A stretch of DNA of 64,000 nt, taken from Saprospiraceae bacterium (GTDB lineage: Bacteria > Bacteroidota > Bacteroidia > Chitinophagales > Saprospiraceae). This document shows positions 46,065 to 55,011 of the stretch, in pieces. The translations under genes were made by a program, and so were the position numbers. Every line of letters begins with the position of its first letter. Position 1 is the first letter of the stretch. The DNA lies in NCBI GenBank assembly GCA_028285085.1, contig JANQQI010000109.1, forward strand, positions 62,001 to 126,000, written 5' to 3'. The notes below the pieces were generated by a model that saw only the letters and a list, made by a program, of their open reading frames with translations, did no database searches and was not told the origin of the DNA.

Positions 46065-47843
46065 ATGCGATTTTCAAATTTAATGGGTCGTACCCAAAAA
46101 GAAGATGTCAAGGATGCGGAAATCATTTCGCACAATCTATTAATCCGAGGCGGTTATATCCGTCAGTTAGCAGCCGGCATCTTCTCTTACATGCATTTGG
46201 GCCAGCGCAGCCTGAAGAAAATTGAGCAAATTCTGCGCGAAGAGATGAACCGCATCGGTGGCGTGGAAATCTGTATGCCCGTAGTGCACCCGGCCGATAT
46301 TTGGAAAAAGACCAGACGCTGGCACGATATCGACGACTCATTAGTCCGCTTTCAGGATCGTGGCGAACGCGATATGGTATTAGCAATGACGCACGAGGAA
46401 GTCGTTGCGGAATTGTGTCGAACAGAAATTAACTCTTATCGCCAATTCCCTAAGTTAGTTTATCAGATCTATACGAAGTTCCGAGACGAGGCACGCCCAC
46501 GGGCCGGATTGATTCGCGTTCGAGAATTCACGATGAAGGATTCTTATTCACTGGATGCCACCTGGGAAGGTCTCGAAAAGCAATACATCGCCCACTACGA
46601 TGCTTATTTCCGCATTGGTGCGCGCGCAGCGCTGCCTTTGGTGGCCGTACTCAGTGATACTGGGATGATGGGGGGACGTGTAGCTCATGAATTCATGTAC
46701 CTAACACCAATCGGTGAGGACACTATTTACATTTGCGACGAGAGTGGTTATCGTGCGAACAAGGAGGTGGCTACTTTCAAAAAGACATTTGTTGAAGAAG
46801 CGCCGCAACCTTTACAAAAAGTACACACGCCAGCCAAAAAGACTATTGACGAACTCGCTGAATTTCTCAATGTCGAGGCCAGCCGTACCGCTAAGGCTGT
46901 TTTTATGTACGGTGTGATCGAAGGCGAGGAGAAAGTTATTTTGGCTGTTGTTCGGGGCGACATGGAGTTGAACACAATCAAGCTGCAGAAGCACTGTAAG
47001 TCTGATCAGTTGCGCCCCGCCACAGAAGATGAAATTAAATCTATCGGCGCAGTACCCGGCTACGCTTCACCAATTGGTATCGATCGTAGCAAAGCGCTCG
47101 TTATCGTTGACGATTTGATCGTCAAATCTAATAATCTCGTAGCGGGCGCCAATGAAGTCGATTATCACTACGAAAATGTCTGCTACGATCGCGATTACAC
47201 TGCCGATATGGTCGAAGATATTGTCTCCGCCTACGATGGTGCGACTTGTCCCATCTCCGATAATCCAGATCACAAATTACGTTCGGTGCGAGGCATTGAA
47301 GTAGGAAACATTTTCCAATTAGGTTCTAAATATACCAACGGAATGGGTGCCCGCTTTATGGACGAAAATGGGCGTGAACAAGATATCATCATGGGATCTT
47401 ACGGTATCGGTGTAGGGCGTATTTTGGCCTGCCTTGTAGAAGAATATCAGGATGAGCGCGGCATTCGCTTGCCAATTTCCATTGCGCCTTATGAAGTTAT
47501 TTTAGTTTCTTTACAAGATAACGAGGAGGTGATTGGTCACGCAGAGTCTCTTTACGAGCAGATGCAAGCAGCTGGAATCGACATTTTGTTGGATGATCGC
47601 CACAAGAAAGTCGCTTCTCCAGGCATTAAATTTGGCGATGCAGATTTAATTGGTATTCCGATTCGCCTGACCATTTCCAAGCGTTCCCTGAAAAATGGTG
47701 GCTTGGAATTCAAAGTAAGAGATAGCGGCGAGTCTGAAATCATCCCGGTCGAGCAGGTCGTAGAAAAAGTGCAAGCTGAAATCGCTCGACAATTCGCAGA
47801 AATTAAGGCCGCGACGGAAGGCGCGGAAAAATGGCAAGAATAA
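46065..47843 (+). CDS. proS: Prolyl-tRNA synthetase (bacterial type)
   Basis: A 593-residue class II aminoacyl-tRNA synthetase that charges tRNA-Pro. It is of the bacterial form: MGRTQKEDVKDAEIISHNLL at the N-terminus, motif 2 around FRDEARPRAGLIRVREFTMKDSY, an inserted editing domain between motifs 2 and 3 (about 225-410), and motif 3 in GSYGIGVGRILACLVEEY. An anticodon-binding domain closes the protein (about 490-593). The start at 46065 (MRFSNLMGR) is supported by the -7 element just upstream. A hydrolase gene follows after nine bases. Confidence 0.97.
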   Translation: MRFSNLMGRTQKEDVKDAEIISHNLLIRGGYIRQLAAGIFSYMHLGQRSLKKIEQILREEMNRIGGVEICMPVVHPADIWKKTRRWHDIDDSLVRFQDRGERDMVLAMTHEEVVAELCRTEINSYRQFPKLVYQIYTKFRDEARPRAGLIRVREFTMKDSYSLDATWEGLEKQYIAHYDAYFRIGARAALPLVAVLSDTGMMGGRVAHEFMYLTPIGEDTIYICDESGYRANKEVATFKKTFVEEAPQPLQKVHTPAKKTIDELAEFLNVEASRTAKAVFMYGVIEGEEKVILAVVRGDMELNTIKLQKHCKSDQLRPATEDEIKSIGAVPGYASPIGIDRSKALVIVDDLIVKSNNLVAGANEVDYHYENVCYDRDYTADMVEDIVSAYDGATCPISDNPDHKLRSVRGIEVGNIFQLGSKYTNGMGARFMDENGREQDIIMGSYGIGVGRILACLVEEYQDERGIRLPISIAPYEVILVSLQDNEEVIGHAESLYEQMQAAGIDILLDDRHKKVASPGIKFGDADLIGIPIRLTISKRSLKNGGLEFKVRDSGESEIIPVEQVVEKVQAEIARQFAEIKAATEGAEKWQE

Positions 47844-47852
47844 TCCACAATT

Positions 47853-48659
47853 ATGCTTCATTACGAGCAACATATACTCCGAGAAGACGCCGAATGGGTG
47901 GTATTTATCCACGGTGCAGGTGGCGGCATCGCCACCTGGCGCTACCAACGCGAAGCTTTTAGCCCCTATTTCAATTTACTGCTATTGGATTTGCGGGATC
48001 ACGGTTTGTCCAAAAATATCGAGCCCGCCTACGAGGAATATAATTTCGAAATCCTCTGCGTCGATGTCATTGAGGTGCTTGATCATCTCAATATTAATAA
48101 AGCCCATTTTATGTCGCTCTCTCTGGGAAGTGTCTTGCTCCAAAAGCTCAACGAAAAACGCCCGGACCTTATCGATAAAATGATCATGGCGGGCGGTGTC
48201 TTCCGTGCTACAACGAAAATGAAAATCTTCGTGCACTCCGCTAAATTCCTTAATTACATTCTCCCTTACCGAGCGATGTATGATCTTTTTTCGTGGGTGG
48301 TGCTTCCACGGAAAAATCACCAAAAATCACGGCGAATTTTCCGCTTACAGTCTAAGAAACTAAGTCCTCGGGAATATTTGAAGTGGGTGGGTATTTATAA
48401 AGATTTTTTCCGCCTGCTTCGCCAGTTTTTCCACAAAGAGTTGAAAAATCACAGCCTCGTCGTAATGGGTGACCAGGATCATGTGTTTTTCAAAGCAGCG
48501 CGGCGTTTCGTCTCCCAACAAAAGCGCGCCCACTTGGTCATTTTCAGGCAGTGTGGCCACATTTGCAATATCGAACGTTACGAGCAATTCAATCAGGTGG
48601 CTCTACAGTTTCTCCGTGAGCAATTCGACTTACGCCAGCCCGAGCAGGTGATGGGATAA
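47853..48659 (+). CDS. Alpha/beta hydrolase
   Basis: A 268-residue alpha/beta-hydrolase-fold protein. The oxyanion loop is FIHGAGGGIATW, the nucleophile elbow is SLSLGSVLL (Ser in S-L-S-L-G), the acid is probably Asp in VVMGDQDHVFF and the catalytic His is in FRQCGHICNIERYE. It has a basic cap region (about 130-195). No signal peptide, so it should be cytosolic. It is probably co-transcribed with proS but unrelated in function. Substrate unknown. Confidence 0.88.
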   Translation: MLHYEQHILREDAEWVVFIHGAGGGIATWRYQREAFSPYFNLLLLDLRDHGLSKNIEPAYEEYNFEILCVDVIEVLDHLNINKAHFMSLSLGSVLLQKLNEKRPDLIDKMIMAGGVFRATTKMKIFVHSAKFLNYILPYRAMYDLFSWVVLPRKNHQKSRRIFRLQSKKLSPREYLKWVGIYKDFFRLLRQFFHKELKNHSLVVMGDQDHVFFKAARRFVSQQKRAHLVIFRQCGHICNIERYEQFNQVALQFLREQFDLRQPEQVMG

Positions 48660-48822
48660 GCCTAGTTATTACCTCTCTTCGCTGTTAACTTTTTTGTCAA
48701 ACCATTCCTTTTTGGTAACTTCAAGCTTAACCAATCTGCTTGACGGTTGATGCTAAATCGTTTTCCGTCAATTTCCATCCAATCCATATTTCATTTTATT
48801 TCACCATTAAACTCGTCACAGT

Positions 48823-49614
48823 ATGAAGCTTATTCGACCGTGTCTCAACTGGGGATTGGTAATCAGCATTTTATTTTTTTGCGCTTGCAACGGAGACGAT
48901 GATAGCACCACCAATCCAGAACCTGCAATATCCCCTGTTACTAAACGGATCATCTCATTTACCACCGAAGATGGTGTACGCATCGCCGGACAGACGGCCA
49001 GGGCTACAGCGATGAATATACCTTCGCCAACCGTTATTCTTATTCATGCTAATGATAGTGATCGCTCAGAATGGGAAGACCATCCATTTTATGATCGACT
49101 GATTGAGGAGAACTATTTTGTGTTAACCTATGACATCCGCAACTACGGCGAATCCGAAAATGATGGTGAGACTAATGCTGGTTTATTGACTGACCCCGAT
49201 CGGGCGCCACTGGACCTGGAAGCCGCATTAGATTTCCTCGAAGATGAACCTTTAGTGAACCAAGACAAAATTGCGGCCATCGGTACTCAACTCGGCGCCG
49301 AGCTGGCTTGTATCGCTGCTAGCACCGATGAATTGGCGATCAAAACCGCCGTTGCACTCACTCCTGTACGAACCGCCGTGATTGAACTATCCGCGAATTA
49401 TGCAGACTTTGAGCTCCAGTCCAGTTACTTTATCGCTTCCGAATTGGATTTGAATGGTGTTAAAGCTCAAGATGCCGAAGACTTATTTAATGAATCATTG
49501 GAACCCAAAAAGCTGGAAATCATTCTGGACTCCGATCTCACGGGAACAGAAATGATCTTGAATGATCCCACACTTGGTGATCGCATTTTCGACTGGCTCA
49601 GAGATAATTTATAA
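48823..49614 (+). CDS. Alpha/beta-hydrolase-like lipoprotein without nucleophile Ser
   Basis: A 263-residue lipoprotein (signal ending FFCAC, Cys22) with an acidic linker and an alpha/beta-hydrolase fold. VILIHANDSDRSEW aligns with the oxyanion loop, LTYDIRNYGESE with the following strand-turn, and KIAAIGTQLGAELACIAAS with the nucleophile elbow. There the usual Gly-x-Ser-x-Gly reads Gly-Thr-Gln-Leu-Gly, so the nucleophilic Ser is replaced by Gln. It is probably not an active esterase and may be a binding protein. A clear terminator follows. Confidence 0.8.
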   Translation: MKLIRPCLNWGLVISILFFCACNGDDDSTTNPEPAISPVTKRIISFTTEDGVRIAGQTARATAMNIPSPTVILIHANDSDRSEWEDHPFYDRLIEENYFVLTYDIRNYGESENDGETNAGLLTDPDRAPLDLEAALDFLEDEPLVNQDKIAAIGTQLGAELACIAASTDELAIKTAVALTPVRTAVIELSANYADFELQSSYFIASELDLNGVKAQDAEDLFNESLEPKKLEIILDSDLTGTEMILNDPTLGDRIFDWLRDNL

Positions 49615-49621
49615 TATGATC

Positions 49622-49662
49622 AAAGGAGTAGGCAGAATTCAGGTGGTCTACTCCTTTATTTC
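49622..49662 (+). terminator. Intrinsic terminator after the lipoprotein gene
   Basis: Arms 49622-49631 and 49648-49657 make a perfect ten-base stem with a 16-base loop, followed by ATTTCT. It starts eight bases after the stop codon of the 48.8 kb lipoprotein gene. Confidence 0.75.
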
Positions 49663-49771
49663 TGCTCCGTAGGAGTTATTGTATCTGATAGTAGCAGTTC
49701 TTAATCATCTCGCCCAAAAAACATTCTGCTTCCCAAACCTTAATCTCCCTGCGCCGTATCCATAAATTATG

Positions 49772-49779
49772 TAATTTTG
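49772..49779 (+). promoter_or_regulatory. -7 promoter element of cysS
   Basis: TAATTTTG matches TAnnTTTG exactly and lies 108 bases upstream of cysS, giving a leader of about 100 bases. No TTG is found at the -33 distance. Confidence 0.45.
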
Positions 49780-49802
49780 CCGCGCCGAAGAGATTAACCA
49801 CC

Positions 49803-49829
49803 ATCTCTTAATTTAAGAGATCGTTTTTT
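49803..49829 (+). promoter_or_regulatory. Palindrome plus T6 in the predicted cysS leader
   Basis: Arms ATCTCTTAA (49803-49811) and TTAAGAGAT (49813-49821) form a 9-1-9 palindrome, followed by CG and TTTTTT (49824-49829). It lies just downstream of the predicted start of transcription. It could be an operator or a small hairpin-T-run attenuator controlling cysS. Confidence 0.45.
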
Positions 49830-49886
49830 CGCAAAAGCAATCCCCTTGGCATACTCGATACGATTTAGGAATAGCTACATTATTTT

Positions 49887-51389
49887 ATGAGTCATACCAT
49901 CCAGATTTACAATAGTCTTAAGCGTCAAAAAGAAACATTTGAACCACTCGTAGATGGCCGCGTCGGCATGTACGTTTGTGGGCCTACCGTCTACAGTGAT
50001 GTTCACCTTGGTAACTGTCGTACTTTCGTCAGCTTTGACATCATCTATCGCTATTTGATGTATCGTGGATTTCAGGTGCGTTATGTACGCAATATCACGG
50101 ATGTGGGGCATTTGGTTGGCGATGTAGATACGGGTGGAGAAGATAAAATTTCGGAGCGTGCACGTTTGGAGCAGGTGGAACCAATGGAAGTAGTACAACG
50201 CTACAGCAATGGTTTCCATAGCATGATGAGTATCTTCAATACACTACCACCGAGTATTGAGCCGCGTGCAACGGGTCACATCATTGAGCAGATTGAAATG
50301 GTGCAGGACATTTTGGATAATGGCTACGCTTATGTACAAAATGGTTCTGTTTATTTCAATACTTTAAAATTTGCCAAAGATAACAAGGGATACGGCCAGC
50401 TTTCGGGACGAGTCATTGATGACTTACTGGCGGAATCACGTGATGATTTGAAAAATCAAAGTGAGAAGAAACATCCTTCTGATTTTGCGATCTGGATCAA
50501 AGCAGAACCAACGCATTTAATGCGCTGGAATTCTCCTTGGTCCGTCGGATTCCCCGGTTGGCACTTGGAGTGCTCGGCAATGAGCACTAAATACCTCGGC
50601 AAAACCTTTGATATTCACGGTGGGGGTAATGATTTGAAATTTCCACACCACGAAAACGAAATTGCCCAAAATCACGGGGCTTGCGGCTGCACTCCGGCTC
50701 GTTACTGGATGCATACAAATATGCTGCTTATGAACGGTCGGAAAATGTCGAAGAGCGATGGAAACACCATCACCCCGCAGCAGTTGTTTTCGGGTGATAG
50801 CGAGCATATTTCAAAGGCTTACAGCCCAATGGCTATCCGCTTTTTCATGTTGCAATCGCACTATCGCAGCACTTTGGATTTAACCGATGAAGCCCTACTA
50901 GCCGCGGAAAAAGGTTTCCGTCGTTTGCTCGAAGCCAATCAGAGCCTGCAAAAGCTAACGCATCCGGGCAATGGCTCTGCCGGCGCTTTGGAGCAGGAAA
51001 TTGATCAATTGATTGATCAGACGTTCAAAGAAATGGACGACGATTTTAATACGCCCAAAGCATTAGCACGTCTTTTTGAGCTTGCTACCCGTGTGAATGG
51101 CCTGCGTGACGGACACTTACCTTTTGACCAAATCACCGAAAGTACTTTGGATCGACTAAAGGGTACCTTTGAGACTTTCATTTATGATATTTTCGGTCTA
51201 AAAGATGAAACCCAAGCTGATGGTGATGATGATGCATTGAGTGGACTTATGGATTTAATTATTGATATCCGTCAAAATGCACGCGCGCAAAAAGATTGGG
51301 CGACTTCTGACAAAATTCGGGATGCCCTCACTGCCATTAAAATTCAACTTAAAGACAGTAAAGAAGGTACTACCTGGAGTAAAGCATAA
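49887..51389 (+). CDS. cysS: Cysteinyl-tRNA synthetase
   Basis: A 500-residue class I synthetase that charges tRNA-Cys. It has MYVCGPTVYSDVHLGNCRTF near the N-terminus (the zinc Cys and the HIGH-like HLGN), GWHLECSAMS, the zinc/substrate GGGNDLKFPHHENE and the signature RKMSKSDGN. The C-terminal helical tRNA-binding part ends at SKA. The M28 peptidase gene follows after nine bases. The long leader with a palindrome suggests that expression is regulated. Confidence 0.98.
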   Translation: MSHTIQIYNSLKRQKETFEPLVDGRVGMYVCGPTVYSDVHLGNCRTFVSFDIIYRYLMYRGFQVRYVRNITDVGHLVGDVDTGGEDKISERARLEQVEPMEVVQRYSNGFHSMMSIFNTLPPSIEPRATGHIIEQIEMVQDILDNGYAYVQNGSVYFNTLKFAKDNKGYGQLSGRVIDDLLAESRDDLKNQSEKKHPSDFAIWIKAEPTHLMRWNSPWSVGFPGWHLECSAMSTKYLGKTFDIHGGGNDLKFPHHENEIAQNHGACGCTPARYWMHTNMLLMNGRKMSKSDGNTITPQQLFSGDSEHISKAYSPMAIRFFMLQSHYRSTLDLTDEALLAAEKGFRRLLEANQSLQKLTHPGNGSAGALEQEIDQLIDQTFKEMDDDFNTPKALARLFELATRVNGLRDGHLPFDQITESTLDRLKGTFETFIYDIFGLKDETQADGDDDALSGLMDLIIDIRQNARAQKDWATSDKIRDALTAIKIQLKDSKEGTTWSKA

Positions 51390-51398
51390 TCGATAATT

Positions 51399-52391
51399 AT
51401 GAGCCACTATCTGCGTTTTATCCCCGTTTTATTGCTTGGCTTGGTATTTCTGGCCGGTTGTGGTAATGAACCTACTCCAGAACCTCCGAAGCCAAAACCT
51501 GAGGTAAAAGTACCGCGCTTTGATCGCGACTCAGCATATAACTATGTATCCAGACAAGTTGCCTTTGGGCCGCGGGTGGTTAACTCTGATGCTCATAAGC
51601 AAGCGCGGGCCTGGTTGGTTGATCAATTCAAGGGCTTTGGTGCCACAGTCATCGAACAAGATTTCCAAGCGGAAGCTTATACCGGGACGGTCCTAAATGG
51701 TACCAATATCATTGCTCAATATCAGCCCAATAACCCAAAACGTATCCTGCTGGCGGCACATTGGGATAGCCGACATATCGCGGATTATGACCCGGACGAG
51801 AATAAGCGCGATCAACCTATTTTGGGAGCCGATGATGGCGCTAGCGGCGTTGGCGTCCTGCTCGAAATCGCGCGCCAGCTTCAGGCCAACCCAATCGACC
51901 TGGGGGTAGACATCATTTTGTTTGACGCAGAAGATTACGGTGAAAGTAAAGGCGAAGATTACACCACCTGGTGTCTGGGCTCCCAGCACTGGGCCAACAA
52001 TCTGCATCGCAGTAGCTATCGCGCTGAATTTGGTATCCTACTCGATATGGTAGGCGCAAAAAACGCACGTTTCACTCTTGACGAAACCTCCATGAGTTTC
52101 GCTCCTACCATTATGAATAAAGTCTGGAAGCTGGCTCAGGACATGGGCTACAGCAATTACTTCGTTTCCGAAAAAACGGGCATTTTAATCGACGATCACC
52201 TCTTTGTGAATCGCATTGCGCGCATTCCGATGATTGACATCATCAATCGGCCACTGGAAAGTGAAACGGGCTTTGGCCATTACTGGCATACGCAGGGAGA
52301 CGATATGAGCGTGATCGATCGCCGAACGCTCCGTGCTGTCGGCCAAACAGTGCTTGCCGTTATTTACCGTCTAAATAATGGCCAATTTTAA
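51399..52391 (+). CDS. M28 peptidase / glutaminyl-cyclase-like lipoprotein
   Basis: A 330-residue lipoprotein (signal ending LAGC, Cys21) with a Pro/Lys/Glu linker and an M28-fold domain. Putative metal residues appear in LLAAHWDSR, ILGADDGASGVGVLLE, LFDAEDYGE and the late GHYWHTQGDDMSVID. The extra segment CLGSQHWANN is typical of the glutaminyl-peptide cyclotransferase-like subgroup, which converts N-terminal Gln to pyroglutamate. N-terminal pyroglutamate is frequent on exported Bacteroidota proteins. Peptidase activity is the alternative. Located in the envelope; nine bases behind cysS. Confidence 0.87.
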   Translation: MSHYLRFIPVLLLGLVFLAGCGNEPTPEPPKPKPEVKVPRFDRDSAYNYVSRQVAFGPRVVNSDAHKQARAWLVDQFKGFGATVIEQDFQAEAYTGTVLNGTNIIAQYQPNNPKRILLAAHWDSRHIADYDPDENKRDQPILGADDGASGVGVLLEIARQLQANPIDLGVDIILFDAEDYGESKGEDYTTWCLGSQHWANNLHRSSYRAEFGILLDMVGAKNARFTLDETSMSFAPTIMNKVWKLAQDMGYSNYFVSEKTGILIDDHLFVNRIARIPMIDIINRPLESETGFGHYWHTQGDDMSVIDRRTLRAVGQTVLAVIYRLNNGQF

Positions 52392-52456
52392 GCAGTAGCG
52401 GGCCATTCCTTTTCGGTCGAACATTGCTATCTTAGGGGCCAGCAAAAAGCCCTGGC

Positions 52457-53908
52457 ATGACCACAGACCAATATCTCCAAAATTTTATTGACGGTGAGCT
52501 CGTCCCACCAATTTCTGGCAACTATATCGACGACTATAATCCCTCGACCGGAAAAGTCTATGCTTATTTGCCGGATTCCGATGCGGCCGACGTACAAAAA
52601 GCCGTTGAAGCGGCAGAACGAGCCTTTCCCAGTTGGTCCCGCACGGGCACGCAGGAACGTTTTCGGATTCTGTTACGCATCGCGGATCTAATCGACGAAC
52701 ATCTCGATGATTTAGCACGGGCGGAAAGCATTGATGCGGGAAAACCGATATCGGTTTCCAGTCGCATCGATATCCCGCGCGCCCGTGATAACTTCCGCTT
52801 TTTCGCGACGGCGATTCTGCATTTCAGTTCCGAGAGTCACCACATGGAAGGCCAGGCAACGAACTTCACCTTACGCCAGCCCATCGGTGTCGTAGGTTGT
52901 ATTTCGCCCTGGAATTTACCTCTGTATTTGTTTAGCTGGAAAATTGCACCCGCGTTAGCAACAGGCAACTGCGTCGTAGCAAAGCCCTCCGAAGTCACTC
53001 CGATGACCGCCTATCTACTAGCTAAAATCTGCCAAGAGGCGGGCTTACCCCCCGGCGTCCTCAATATTGTTCACGGGCTGGGGCCGAAGGCCGGCCAAGC
53101 CATCGTGGAGCATCCCCGGATTAAGGCTATTTCATTTACGGGCGGGACGAATACGGGCCGACATCTGGCGCGTACCGCAGCTCCAATGTTTAAGAAACTA
53201 TCGCTGGAATTGGGAGGTAAAAATCCGAATATCATTTTCGCTGATTGCGACTTCGAGGAGATGATGAAGACAACGATTCGTTCCTCTTTTGCGAATAGTG
53301 GCCAAATCTGCTTGTGTGGTTCGCGGATTTATGTGGAACGCCCGATCTACGAAAAATTCCGGGAAGAATTTGTTCGGCGTACTAAAGCCTTACAAGTTGG
53401 TGATCCTTTCGGGGAGGGGACAAAAATGGGAGCTGTGGTTTCCCAACCTCATTTAGAAAAAATCATGGCTTGCCTAGATTTGGCCCGAGAAGAAGGTGGT
53501 ACCATCCTTTGTGGAGGCGAACGCCTAAGCTTGGATGGCGAGCTTGCGGGGGGGTACTTTCTACAGCCGACAGTCATTGAGGGCTTGGCGCCCAACTGTC
53601 GCACAAATCAGGAAGAAATTTTCGGGCCCGTGGTGACGATTACGCCTTTCGATACCGAGGAGGAAGTCATTGGCTACGCCAACGGTACCACTTATGGTTT
53701 GTCCTCTACGGTTTGGACGACCAATCTACCTCGCGCCCATCGCGTTGCGGAGCAGCTACAAGCGGGCATCGTTTGGATAAATTGCTGGCTTTTGCGCGAC
53801 CTGCGCACACCTTTTGGTGGGGTAAAAAATTCAGGTGTGGGGCGAGAAGGTGGTTTGGAAGCTTTACGTTTCTTCACAGAACCAAAGAATGTCTGTATAA
53901 AATATTGA
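52457..53908 (+). CDS. Aldehyde dehydrogenase, 2-aminomuconate semialdehyde (ALDH8) type
   Basis: A 483-residue NAD-dependent aldehyde dehydrogenase. It shows GVVGCISPWNLPLYLFSWKI, ALATGNCVVAKPSEVTP, the general-base LELGGKNP and the catalytic-Cys segment SGQICLCGSRIYVE. The late WINCWLLRDLRTPFGG carries an Arg that in 2-aminomuconate/2-hydroxymuconate semialdehyde dehydrogenases (ALDH8A1, AMSDH) contacts the substrate carboxylate. It would oxidise 2-aminomuconate 6-semialdehyde in the lower kynurenine pathway. The upstream enzymes are encoded elsewhere in the window (0.9 and 24.3 kb). No decarboxylase (ACMSD) is nearby. A bidirectional terminator follows. Confidence 0.88.
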   Translation: MTTDQYLQNFIDGELVPPISGNYIDDYNPSTGKVYAYLPDSDAADVQKAVEAAERAFPSWSRTGTQERFRILLRIADLIDEHLDDLARAESIDAGKPISVSSRIDIPRARDNFRFFATAILHFSSESHHMEGQATNFTLRQPIGVVGCISPWNLPLYLFSWKIAPALATGNCVVAKPSEVTPMTAYLLAKICQEAGLPPGVLNIVHGLGPKAGQAIVEHPRIKAISFTGGTNTGRHLARTAAPMFKKLSLELGGKNPNIIFADCDFEEMMKTTIRSSFANSGQICLCGSRIYVERPIYEKFREEFVRRTKALQVGDPFGEGTKMGAVVSQPHLEKIMACLDLAREEGGTILCGGERLSLDGELAGGYFLQPTVIEGLAPNCRTNQEEIFGPVVTITPFDTEEEVIGYANGTTYGLSSTVWTTNLPRAHRVAEQLQAGIVWINCWLLRDLRTPFGGVKNSGVGREGGLEALRFFTEPKNVCIKY

Positions 53909-53920
53909 TAGATTTTAAAT

Positions 53921-53951
53921 AAAAAAGACCACTCAAATAACGAGTGATCTT
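53921..53951 (-). terminator. Terminator between the ALDH and OmpA genes
   Basis: Arms 53925-53934 and 53942-53951 pair over ten bases with one mismatch and a seven-base loop. On the minus strand it is followed by TTTTTTATTT, so it best serves the OmpA gene. It may also stop plus-strand ALDH transcripts. Confidence 0.7.
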
Positions 53952-53980
53952 ATGTTTAATACTTACCAATTTTTAAAGAA

Positions 53981-54958
53981 CTACTCTTTTTTCAAAACCA
54001 ACTCTACCCTTCTATTCTTAGCCCGGCCCTCTTCGGTAGCATTATTAGCACGAGGCGCTAAAAAACCTAATCCGTGTGCTTCGAGACGTCGTTTGGCAAT
54101 GCCGTACTTCTCAACCAAGGACGAAATAACCGCTTCGGCTCGCTCTTGTGATAGTTTTCGATTGTACTCAAGTGACCCCGTCATATCCGTATGCCCAACG
54201 ACGTAGAATTGCAGCGCTGATTGCTGCTTGAGAAAGGCTGCAATGGTCTCAAGGCTAGGCGTTGACTCTGCAGTCAAAGTACTCTGATCAAAATCAAAGT
54301 ACAAGCCATCCAACACTACCCGACCTTCGCTTTCGATGGCCTGACTTAGATAATCTTCCGTCAAGTTAATCTTACCATCTTCAAGGCTAGCCGTTTCAAT
54401 GATATCAACCAATACGACGACTTCATCTGCTTTGTATTGTTTTGCGCCAACAACGAGATAAACATCGCCCTCTGGGCGCGATAGCTGCGCAGCAAAAAAC
54501 CCGGAGCCACCCACAGTAGCACTACCCTGTAGTAATCGGATCGGACTATTGGTCGGAAATGGATTACGCGAATAAGCTGTGGTCATCCAACTCCCGCCAC
54601 CGACGGTTTTAGCAATGTTACGATCAGGATGAGCGCCTTCGGCCAGCATCTTGAAGTCCGAACGCTGGGCCGCATTGCGATAATTTTGGTACACTTCGTA
54701 AAAGGTACTCCCCGTTTTAATCGTGTAATAAATTCGGGTGTGCTGACCTTCTACTTCTAACCAATCGTCAATTTTCCGATAACTCACTACCGGTCCTACC
54801 GCAATATAATAAGGTACAAATTTTTCCACTTGGTGAAATCCGATAGTGGCCCCCGGAAAACGATTAACCAAAGGGTGATCGCTGCTACCTTCTACATCTT
54901 GGGCGGCCAAGCCACAGGTCAGTAGCAATAGAACAAAAAGAATATAATATCGTGACAT
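53981..54958 (-). CDS. OmpA-family outer-membrane lipoprotein-like protein
   Basis: A 325-residue exported protein (signal ending GLAAQ). The N-terminal about 190 residues resemble the DUF4892 type of domain (FPGATIGFHQVEKFVPYYIA, EGQHTRIYYTI, ADEVVVLVDIIE). A C-terminal OmpA domain follows (about 215-325) with GLYFDFDQSTLTAES, YVVGHTDMTGSLEYNRKLSQERAEAV and AKNRRVELVLKK. It should bind peptidoglycan and tie it to the outer membrane. Co-directional with the T9SS-cargo gene 53 bases upstream. Confidence 0.9.
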   Translation of the reverse strand: MSRYYILFVLLLLTCGLAAQDVEGSSDHPLVNRFPGATIGFHQVEKFVPYYIAVGPVVSYRKIDDWLEVEGQHTRIYYTIKTGSTFYEVYQNYRNAAQRSDFKMLAEGAHPDRNIAKTVGGGSWMTTAYSRNPFPTNSPIRLLQGSATVGGSGFFAAQLSRPEGDVYLVVGAKQYKADEVVVLVDIIETASLEDGKINLTEDYLSQAIESEGRVVLDGLYFDFDQSTLTAESTPSLETIAAFLKQQSALQFYVVGHTDMTGSLEYNRKLSQERAEAVISSLVEKYGIAKRRLEAHGLGFLAPRANNATEEGRAKNRRVELVLKKE

Positions 54959-55011
54959 GAGTGAAGTTTTAGACGCTTAGACTACTCTGGAGTTACGCAC
55001 AAGAGCGTCTG

